Translations under genes and position numbers: made by a program | Notes under the pieces: generated by a model | Database searches by the model: none | What the model saw: the letters and a program-made list of their open reading frames with translations, nothing else | What the model was told of the DNA's origin: nothing | Assembly: GCA_947457285.1 (NCBI GenBank) | Contig: CANGVZ010000036.1 | Location: 1 to 11,533 of the forward strand | Direction: 5' to 3' | Length of the DNA stretch: 11,533 bases | DNA from: Flavobacteriales bacterium | Lineage (GTDB): Bacteria; Bacteroidota; Bacteroidia; Flavobacteriales_D; Sanyastnellaceae | Shown: positions 6,213 to 11,533 of the stretch, in pieces | How positions within the stretch are numbered: the first letter of the stretch is position 1 | How the letters are laid out: each line of letters starts with the position of its first letter

Positions 6213-6875
6213 TTGATCATAGCACAGAACATAATCAGTCCCGAGATACCTACTCTGCTTCCTTCTGAGGATCCGGTGGAGGCACTCAACCTGATGGATG
6301 AGTTCAGAGTGGCTCATCTTCCAGTGGTTGAGAATGGCAAATTTATAGGGATGGCTTCGGAGACAGCTATGATGGCTGCTTCGGAGAGCGTTAGTGATGC
6401 CAATTTACAATACGGAAATCTTATTGATGGCAGCGTAGAGCCACACGAGCACATTCTCGAAGTACTCAAGTCTGCAGGTGAATTTCACCTCACCGTTATT
6501 CCCGTTGTTGATAATGAAAAAAACTACATTGGGTGCATTACCCTTGAAGATTTAGTAGAAAAGCTCTCTCAAATGCAAGGCGCTCACAGCCGTGGAGGCA
6601 TCATTGTATTGGAGATGAATGAAAATGACTATAGTCTTCAACAAGTGGCGCGAATTGTAGAAGAGAATGATGCAAAAATTCTCAGCACATCCGTAAATCC
6701 TGGCGATAGCGGTATGATTGAGGTCAACCTCAAAGTGAGCGAGCCAGACTTGAATGCAATTCTCCAGAGTTTCGGAAGATTTGGATACTCCATCAAGGCG
6801 AGCTATCAAGAGCCCGAGTATACAGAAGACCTCAAGAAACGTTATGAAGAATTGATGCGTTATCTCAATATTTAA
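6213..6875 (+). CDS. CBS domain pair protein with C-terminal ACT-like domain
   Basis: A 220-aa cytoplasmic protein. Two CBS motifs form one Bateman module: the first about 8-60 (IPTLLPSEDPVEALNLMDEF, then RVAHLPVVENGKFIGMAS), the second about 72-125 (VEPHEHILEVLKSAGEF, then LTVIPVVDNEKNYIGCITLEDL). After a linker, residues about 129-200 look ACT-like (GGIIVLEMNENDYSLQQVARIVEEN, then ILSTSV and MIEVNLKV). CBS pairs usually bind adenosine nucleotides and ACT domains small ligands, so a metabolite-sensing role is likely; the ligand is unknown. The start is TTG 6213: a stop codon lies just upstream at 6198-6200 in frame, and the resulting MIIAQNIISPEIP matches the usual beginning of this family next to nadK. 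It lies 39 bp before nadK on the same strand. Confidence 0.88.
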   Translation: MIIAQNIISPEIPTLLPSEDPVEALNLMDEFRVAHLPVVENGKFIGMASETAMMAASESVSDANLQYGNLIDGSVEPHEHILEVLKSAGEFHLTVIPVVDNEKNYIGCITLEDLVEKLSQMQGAHSRGGIIVLEMNENDYSLQQVARIVEENDAKILSTSVNPGDSGMIEVNLKVSEPDLNAILQSFGRFGYSIKASYQEPEYTEDLKKRYEELMRYLNI

Positions 6876-6880
6876 TCTCG

Positions 6881-6888
6881 TACTTTCG
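6881..6888 (+). promoter_or_regulatory. Possible variant -7 element before nadK
   Basis: TACTTTCG differs by one base (T to C at the seventh position) from the Bacteroidota -7 consensus TAnnTTTG, and lies 26 bp upstream of the nadK ATG. The same TTCG variant occurs before uppS. No good -33 box is present at the usual spacing, so nadK may also be read through from the CBS gene. Confidence 0.3.
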
Positions 6889-6914
6889 CATTTAATTAGA
6901 AAGTCGGGAGTCTC

Positions 6915-7790
6915 ATGAAATTTTGTGTTTACGGCAAAAAGTTCGATCCGGAATTTACCAGGCACGTTCAATACCTTATTGATTGCCTTGTACGTCGCGG
7001 GGTAAAAATCAGTATTTACCGTCCTTTCAAGAGTTTTCTCGGCAATTCGGTTGCGCTCAATGAGCACATTGGTGTATTTGACACGCACCAGGAAATTGCC
7101 GATAGTGATTTTTTGATAAGCGTTGGAGGTGACGGAACTTTGCTCGATACCGCCGCATTCATTAGGGACACCGGTATCCCCGTGCTCGGAGTCAACACCG
7201 GGCGTTTGGGTTTTCTATCACTCGTTGATGTTGGAGAAATTGAAAAAGCCATTGAAGCACTTATCAATGGAGACTTCACACTCGACAAACGTTCTCTTAT
7301 TGAGGTCTCATGTAATGGCGAGAGCGTTGGTGAATTTCCATTTGCGCTGAATGATATTACGCTTTTGAATAAAGATCGCGGCAGCATGATTTCGGTGCAC
7401 GCCTCGGTGAATGATCAGTATGTCTGCACTTTTTGGGCAGATGGTCTTATCGTGGCGACTCCTACCGGATCTACAGCTTATAGCCTTAGTTGCGGAGGCC
7501 CTATCGTCGCTCCTGATTCCAATAATATTATTTTAACTCCAATTGCGCCGCACAATCTCACGATGCGCCCTATTATTTTACCTAACTCCAATAAGGTAAA
7601 CCTCAGAGCAGAAGGGCGTTCGAAAGAATTTGTGCTAACCATCGACAGTCGCTCCTATTCCATTGAACCCGAGTCAGAGATTGAGCTTAAAAAAGCCCGA
7701 TTCGAGATTAATCTGGTAAGTCTTGAAGGTCAAAACTTTTTCAACACCATCCGTAATAAAATGGGTTGGGGACTCGACAAAAGAAACTGA
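6915..7790 (+). CDS. nadK: NAD kinase
   Basis: NadK phosphorylates NAD to NADP using ATP (or polyphosphate in some bacteria) in the cytoplasm, and is essential for NADPH supply. The 291-aa length is typical. Conserved features: SVGGDGTLL with the catalytic/metal Asp73 (69-77), VNTGRLGFL (93-101), ALNDITLLNKDRGSMI, corresponding to the NAD-binding NE/ND motif, DGLIVATPTGSTAYSLSCGGP, and TPIAPHNLTMRPIILP. All are intact. The N-terminal KFCVYGKKFDPEF is the usual Bacteroidota opening. ATG 6915 is preferred and no other good start lies nearby. The gene follows the CBS protein by 39 bp and precedes the DUF6089-like gene by 60 bp, in the order usual for the phylum. Confidence 0.97.
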   Translation: MKFCVYGKKFDPEFTRHVQYLIDCLVRRGVKISIYRPFKSFLGNSVALNEHIGVFDTHQEIADSDFLISVGGDGTLLDTAAFIRDTGIPVLGVNTGRLGFLSLVDVGEIEKAIEALINGDFTLDKRSLIEVSCNGESVGEFPFALNDITLLNKDRGSMISVHASVNDQYVCTFWADGLIVATPTGSTAYSLSCGGPIVAPDSNNIILTPIAPHNLTMRPIILPNSNKVNLRAEGRSKEFVLTIDSRSYSIEPESEIELKKARFEINLVSLEGQNFFNTIRNKMGWGLDKRN

Positions 7791-7800
7791 TTCAGTACTT

Positions 7801-7808
7801 TATCTTTG
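7801..7808 (+). promoter_or_regulatory. Probable -7 promoter element for the DUF6089-like gene
   Basis: TATCTTTG matches the Bacteroidota -7 consensus TAnnTTTG exactly and lies 42 bp upstream of ATG 7851, inside the nadK intergenic gap. No TTTG was found at the expected -33 spacing. The promoter could also serve uppS and bamA downstream. Confidence 0.5.
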
Positions 7809-7850
7809 AGCACAGCACAATAAAAATGATATTTCACCGATAGACTCGCG

Positions 7851-8702
7851 ATGATAGCCCGCCTCCTAGTTTTACTTATTTGTTTTTCAAACACTTACTC
7901 TTTCTCTCAAGATAAAAAGTATGAAAGAAGTAAAGAAATTGGCCTTATTGTGGGCACATCCTATTATTTGGGTGAAATCAATCCCTACCGTCATTTCGGA
8001 ACGGACCTGAAACTGGGAGGAGGCATTTCATTTAGAAACAACTTCAACAAGCGGTGGACAGCTAAAGCCTCGATTCTGTATGGTCATGTAGAGGCGTATG
8101 ACAACAATAGTTCTGATCCATGGAATAGGAACCGCAATTTGCACTTTCGCAATCAATTTTTAGAGAGCAGTCTTCAGTTTGAGCTCAATTATTTTCAATA
8201 TCAAATAGGTAGTGACGATTGGATAAGCCCTTATTTGTTTTTGGGCTTGTCTTACACAAACATGCGCCCCCAGGCCAACTATAATGGGATTTGGTATGAA
8301 ACACAACCGTTGGGCACCGAGGGCCAGGGCACCTCAGAAGGTGACGCGAAGTATGCGACCAATGTTTTTGCCATTCCTTTGGGAGTTGGCGTGAAGGTGA
8401 ATATTTGGAAAATATTTGGATTCTCCATGGAGTGGGGCGTTCGGAGGACCTTCACCGATTATTTTGATGATATTTCTGGCAATTATATCGATCCTGAATT
8501 TTTGCTCGATGAAAGCGGCGTAGCATCGGCAACCCTTGCTGATCAAAGCCTTCAGCCAGTCTTGCCAGATGGCACCAATACAGGAGTGCAAAGAGGAGAT
8601 CCCGGAAGAAAAGATCTGTATTTCTTTGCGTTGGCATCTTTAAATATCCGGATTGATAAAAAAGCGACATCTTGTTGGAATGGTCGCATAATTACGCCTT
8701 GA
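7851..8702 (+). CDS. DUF6089-like secreted outer-membrane-type beta-barrel protein
   Basis: A 283-aa protein with a signal peptide (MIARLLVLLICFSNTYSFSQ, cleavage near residue 20) and alternating beta-strand sequence. Features resembling the DUF6089 family: EIGLIVGTSYYLGEINPYRHF at the start of the mature protein, a WTAKASILYGHV strand, a run of aromatic-rich strands (SLQFELNYFQYQI, SPYLFLGLSYTNM), IPLGVGVKVNIWKIFGFSMEWGVRRTFTDYFDDISGNY, and a final RGDPGRKDLYFFALASLNIRI strand ending close to the C-terminus. This is the pattern of a small outer membrane barrel, but no experimental role is known to me for the family. A region around 226-258 (LLDESGVASATLADQSLQPVLPDGT) is probably an exposed loop. 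It is found beside uppS and bamA in this phylum, which suggests a link to outer membrane assembly; that is inference. An ATG at 7826 opens only a five-codon frame and is not the start. Confidence 0.75.
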   Translation: MIARLLVLLICFSNTYSFSQDKKYERSKEIGLIVGTSYYLGEINPYRHFGTDLKLGGGISFRNNFNKRWTAKASILYGHVEAYDNNSSDPWNRNRNLHFRNQFLESSLQFELNYFQYQIGSDDWISPYLFLGLSYTNMRPQANYNGIWYETQPLGTEGQGTSEGDAKYATNVFAIPLGVGVKVNIWKIFGFSMEWGVRRTFTDYFDDISGNYIDPEFLLDESGVASATLADQSLQPVLPDGTNTGVQRGDPGRKDLYFFALASLNIRIDKKATSCWNGRIITP

Positions 8703-8708
8703 AAATCG

Positions 8709-8716
8709 TACCTTCG
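8709..8716 (+). promoter_or_regulatory. Possible variant -7 element before uppS
   Basis: TACCTTCG differs from TAnnTTTG only by C at the seventh position. It begins 6 bp after the stop of the preceding gene and 32 bp before ATG 8749. A transcription start near 8723 would lie before ATG 8749 and leave only about 8 nt before the alternative TTG at 8731, which favours the ATG. No -33 box was found. Confidence 0.3.
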
Positions 8717-8748
8717 CGAGCCCTAAACCATTGCGCTTATACCTTGAA

Positions 8749-9507
8749 ATGAGTTTTTTTGATCAAATAGATACTGCGAATGTTCCCCAGCACATTGCCA
8801 TCATCATGGATGGTAACGGACGATGGGCGAAAAGTCAAGGAAAAGAAAGGATTTTCGGTCATTTCAACGGCGTTGAAGCAGTGCGTGCTTCGGTGAAAGC
8901 CGCGACAAAAGCAGGTGTCAAATACCTCACGCTTTACGCCTTTAGTACTGAAAACTGGAACCGACCCAAAGAAGAAGTTGAAGCTTTGATGAATCTTTTG
9001 GTACACACTATTGTCCAAGAAATTGAAGAGCTCAACAAAAATGAAGTGCGATTGCATACCATTGGCGATACACAATCGCTACCGGCGTCTTGTCAAGAGG
9101 AACTCCGACGCGGTATGGAACGAACCTCCGGCAATACCCGATTGAATCTTATCCTCGCCTTGAGCTACAGTGCCCGCTGGGAACTCACCGAGGCAATCAA
9201 AAAGATAATTTCTGATCAAGTCAAGCCACAGGAAGTAAATGATAATTTGATACACACGTATCTCACCACCAAAGACTATCCTGACCCCGAACTGCTCATA
9301 AGAACAAGCGGTGAAAAAAGAATAAGTAACTTTTTGCTATGGCAAATCGCCTATGCAGAGTTGCATTTCACCGAAACCTTATGGCCTGATTTCAATGAAG
9401 AAGATTTTTACAAAGCAATCTGTGATTACCAATCCCGGGAGCGTCGCTTCGGAAAGACCTCTGAGCAGCTTACCTCGGGAGATAAACTCCTTACAGAAAA
9501 GCAATAG
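8749..9507 (+). CDS. uppS: Isoprenyl transferase (undecaprenyl pyrophosphate synthase)
   Basis: A cis-prenyltransferase adding isopentenyl units to farnesyl pyrophosphate to make undecaprenyl pyrophosphate, the lipid carrier for peptidoglycan and surface polysaccharides; it works at the inner face of the cytoplasmic membrane. The 252-aa length is normal. Key motifs: HIAIIMDGNGRWAKSQGK with catalytic Asp21 and the phosphate-binding GNGRW, the His/Asn-containing GHFNGVEAVR, LTLYAFSTENWNRPKEEV, and the late RTSGEKRISNFLLWQIAYAELHF with the conserved arginines and glutamate that bind Mg and IPP. All are intact. The frame also opens at TTG 8731, but ATG 8749 gives the usual MSFFDQID...VPQHIAIIMDG start. 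It lies 46 bp after the DUF6089-like gene and 10 bp before bamA, with which it is probably co-transcribed. Confidence 0.96.
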   Translation: MSFFDQIDTANVPQHIAIIMDGNGRWAKSQGKERIFGHFNGVEAVRASVKAATKAGVKYLTLYAFSTENWNRPKEEVEALMNLLVHTIVQEIEELNKNEVRLHTIGDTQSLPASCQEELRRGMERTSGNTRLNLILALSYSARWELTEAIKKIISDQVKPQEVNDNLIHTYLTTKDYPDPELLIRTSGEKRISNFLLWQIAYAELHFTETLWPDFNEEDFYKAICDYQSRERRFGKTSEQLTSGDKLLTEKQ

Positions 9508-9517
9508 AAAAGAAGAA

Positions 9518-11533
9518 ATGAAAACATCCTTTCCCCCACGTTGGAGTGGTGGTCTGTTATTAATAGTTATCGCAGTATGCAGCTTGTTTCTGTGTTCGAC
9601 AACGTCACACAGTCAGACAATGATTGGCTCAGGTGTCAGCTACAAAGACCCTAAGGCATACCGCATTGCAGGTATTTCTGTGATGGGTGCCAAATTCGCA
9701 GACGTGCAGGCAATTAAATTGTTCAGCGGTTTGCAAGAAGGTCAGGAAATCATGATTCCTGGAGATGAAATCACGGATGCCATTCGTAAACTTTGGAAAC
9801 AAAAATTATTCACCAACATTTCCATTTCTGTCGCCGAATTCAGAGGTCAAGATGTATATCTTCTCATTGAACTGGAAGAGATGCCGCGCGTAGCTCGCTA
9901 TTCATTCGATGGAATCAAAAAATCTGCTGCTGAATCAATTCGCGAAAAGCTCGACATACGCACTGGTGTGGTATGCAATGAAAACCTCAAGTCCAATGCT
10001 GTGAATACCATTCGCAAGTATTACATGGAAAAAGGATTTTACAACGCGAAAGTGAAAGTGATCGAACAACCCGATGAGCTCATGACAAATAGCGTGAAGT
10101 TAATTTTTGACATCGATCATGGCAATCGTGTTAAGATTGAAAAAATTGAATTCGTTGGCGTTGATCAGATGTCTGAGAAGAAGATTCGCAGAGCGATGAA
10201 AAATACGAAGCAGAAAAATTTCTTCAGAGTCTTCAAATCTTCAAAATTCATCGAAACTGAATACGCAGATGACAAGCGCGCTGTTTTGAACAAGTACAAC
10301 AAGGAAGGATATCGCAATGCAAAAATTGTTTCTGACTCCGTATATGTCATCAATTCTGAGCGTATCGGCATCAAAATAAAAATTGAAGAAGATCGCAAAT
10401 TCTATTTCCGCAATATCACATTTGCTGGTAATGTGAAATACCGCACCAGCACACTGGATAGTGTACTCAACATCAACAAAGGAGATGTTTACGATTTGGA
10501 ATTGCTTTCGACACGTATCAGTTTCAACCAAAACGGGCGCGATATTTCCAGTCTTTATACCGACGATGGTTATTTGAACTTCTATGCATTCCCCGTAGAA
10601 ACTATAATTTTTCCGGACAGTATCGATGTTGAAATTCGCATGGAGGAAGGACGTCAATACCGCATTGGAGAAGTGAAGGTGGTCGGAAATACCAAGACCA
10701 ACGACAAGGTGGTATATCGTGAAATCAAAACGCGCCCGGGCGATTTATTTAATCGCAGTGACTTGATGCGTTCACAACGCGAATTGATGGCCCTTGGCTA
10801 TTTTAACGGAGAAGCGATGGACATTCAAACCAACGAAAGACCTGAAGAAGGGCTTGTTGATTTGACCTATGTGGTGGAAGAAAAACCCAGCGACCAGATT
10901 CAATTGTCTGGAGGTTGGGGCGGTGGTCGCGTAGTGGGATCACTTGGATTGAGTTTTACCAACTTCTCGATGCGCAAAGTCTTCAAGAGAAAGGAATGGA
11001 CTCCACTTCCGTCAGGTGATGGACAGCGTTTGAGTATTCAGGCAACATCGAATGGATTATTTTTCCAATCCTATAACTTGTCATTTACCGAACCATGGTT
11101 GGGAGGTAAAAAGCCCAATTCACTTACGGTATCAGCTTACCATTCAGTGCAAACAAATGGGCAACGCAAATTCATCAGTGACGGAGTGCCAAATCCAGCG
11201 CGACAATCATTGAACATTACTGGTGCTACGGTGAGTTTTGGACAACGCTGGAAACGCCCCGACGACTGGTTTGTCTTTTATGCTGGTTTGCAATACCAGC
11301 ACTTTGACCTGAATCGCTTTGGATCGTTCTTTAGTTTCAGTGAAGGTTTTTCAAACAACCTCGCTACCACATTTACGCTCGAAAGAAATTCTGTAAGTGA
11401 GCCGATTTATCCTACATGGGGATCAAAAATCACCTTGAGTAGCAAAGCGACGCTCCCCTATACATTGATTGGCGCGGAAGTATTCGGAAAGGAATATGAT
11501 TTTGATAATATGTCGGATCAAGATCGCTTTGAC
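9518..11533 (+). CDS. bamA: BamA outer membrane protein assembly factor, 5' part (3' end outside window)
   Basis: BamA is the Omp85-family barrel that folds and inserts outer membrane beta-barrel proteins. The frame is open from ATG 9518 for 672 codons and leaves the window without a stop. A signal peptide (hydrophobic GGLLLIVIAVCSLFLCS, cleavage near residue 33) precedes five POTRA-type repeats, starting near residues 48 (YRIAGISVMG), 124 (RVARYSFDGI), 206 (VKIEKIEFVG), 295 (KFYFRNITFAG) and 381 (YRIGEVKVVGN). The barrel begins near 460, after EEKPSDQIQLSGGWGGG. The third POTRA has the NFFRVFKSSKF insertion common in Bacteroidota BamA. The conserved loop-6 RGF/RGY motif should lie downstream and cannot be checked. 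SEPIYPTWGSK is the usual run leading to later barrel strands. The start is 10 bp after the uppS stop; no promoter motif lies in that gap. In related genomes ompH/skp-like chaperone genes usually follow. Confidence 0.96.
   Translation, partial: MKTSFPPRWSGGLLLIVIAVCSLFLCSTTSHSQTMIGSGVSYKDPKAYRIAGISVMGAKFADVQAIKLFSGLQEGQEIMIPGDEITDAIRKLWKQKLFTNISISVAEFRGQDVYLLIELEEMPRVARYSFDGIKKSAAESIREKLDIRTGVVCNENLKSNAVNTIRKYYMEKGFYNAKVKVIEQPDELMTNSVKLIFDIDHGNRVKIEKIEFVGVDQMSEKKIRRAMKNTKQKNFFRVFKSSKFIETEYADDKRAVLNKYNKEGYRNAKIVSDSVYVINSERIGIKIKIEEDRKFYFRNITFAGNVKYRTSTLDSVLNINKGDVYDLELLSTRISFNQNGRDISSLYTDDGYLNFYAFPVETIIFPDSIDVEIRMEEGRQYRIGEVKVVGNTKTNDKVVYREIKTRPGDLFNRSDLMRSQRELMALGYFNGEAMDIQTNERPEEGLVDLTYVVEEKPSDQIQLSGGWGGGRVVGSLGLSFTNFSMRKVFKRKEWTPLPSGDGQRLSIQATSNGLFFQSYNLSFTEPWLGGKKPNSLTVSAYHSVQTNGQRKFISDGVPNPARQSLNITGATVSFGQRWKRPDDWFVFYAGLQYQHFDLNRFGSFFSFSEGFSNNLATTFTLERNSVSEPIYPTWGSKITLSSKATLPYTLIGAEVFGKEYDFDNMSDQDRFD

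Noticed and set aside
6552..7088. 178-codon minus-strand frame across the CBS/nadK junction
   Set aside because: Both plus-strand genes have strong family signatures across this region, and the antisense product is low in recognisable pattern and rich in shadow-type composition.
7826..7843. Five-codon frame (ATG ATA TTT CAC CGA TAG) in the leader of the DUF6089-like gene
   Set aside because: Too short to judge; no repeat of regulatory codons and no hairpin that would suggest attenuation.
10165..10657. Two minus-strand frames of 77 and 138 codons inside bamA
   Set aside because: They overlap each other and are antisense to the POTRA repeats of bamA, whose frame is open for 672 codons.
1..11533. 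CRISPR array, tRNA/rRNA genes, insertion sequences, prophage or integrase signatures
   Set aside because: Looked for and not seen: no regularly spaced repeats, no terminal inverted repeats flanking a transposase, no tRNA-like cloverleaf, and the genes read as ordinary chromosomal ones.

Overview
This window looks like chromosomal DNA from a member of the Bacteroidota, probably Flavobacteriia or a close relative. The evidence is the gene order CBS protein / nadK / DUF6089-like protein / uppS / bamA with pdxJ and an alpha/beta hydrolase beside it, the Bacteroidota style of the BamA, UppS, PdxJ and UspA proteins, several copies of the phylum's TAnnTTTG -7 promoter motif, and the lack of clear Shine-Dalgarno sequences. 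This is inference from content; no database was searched.

Layout, left to right. (1) The 3' end of a bacterial ferritin gene, closed by a strong intrinsic terminator (311-350). (2) A three-gene plus-strand operon (395-3629) encoding a secreted YfiR/DUF4154 protein, a secreted TPR-like helical repeat protein and a membrane-spanning HAMP / SpoIIE (PP2C-type) phosphatase. Both junctions are ATGA stop/start overlaps. This is the least ordinary part of the window. It resembles the Pseudomonas YfiBNR arrangement, in which periplasmic YfiR controls a HAMP-containing membrane enzyme, but here the cytoplasmic output is a Ser/Thr phosphatase instead of a diguanylate cyclase. (3) A minus-strand block: pdxJ, then an alpha/beta hydrolase 2 nt behind it, then a tandem UspA protein with its own promoter and a 16-bp palindrome upstream. 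The uspA and phosphatase genes meet tail to tail with one base between them. (4) A 205-bp divergent intergenic region. (5) A plus-strand block running off the right edge: CBS/ACT-like protein, NAD kinase, a secreted DUF6089-like outer-membrane-type protein, isoprenyl transferase (undecaprenyl pyrophosphate synthase) and the first 672 codons of bamA.

The right-hand block joins cofactor supply (PLP by PdxJ, NADP by NadK) to envelope building (undecaprenyl carrier by UppS, outer membrane protein insertion by BamA) and is a housekeeping neighbourhood. No tRNA, rRNA, CRISPR array, insertion sequence, integrase or phage gene was seen. All complete genes appear intact. Three start calls depend on judgement: TTG for the YfiR protein and the CBS protein, and an internal ATG for uppS.
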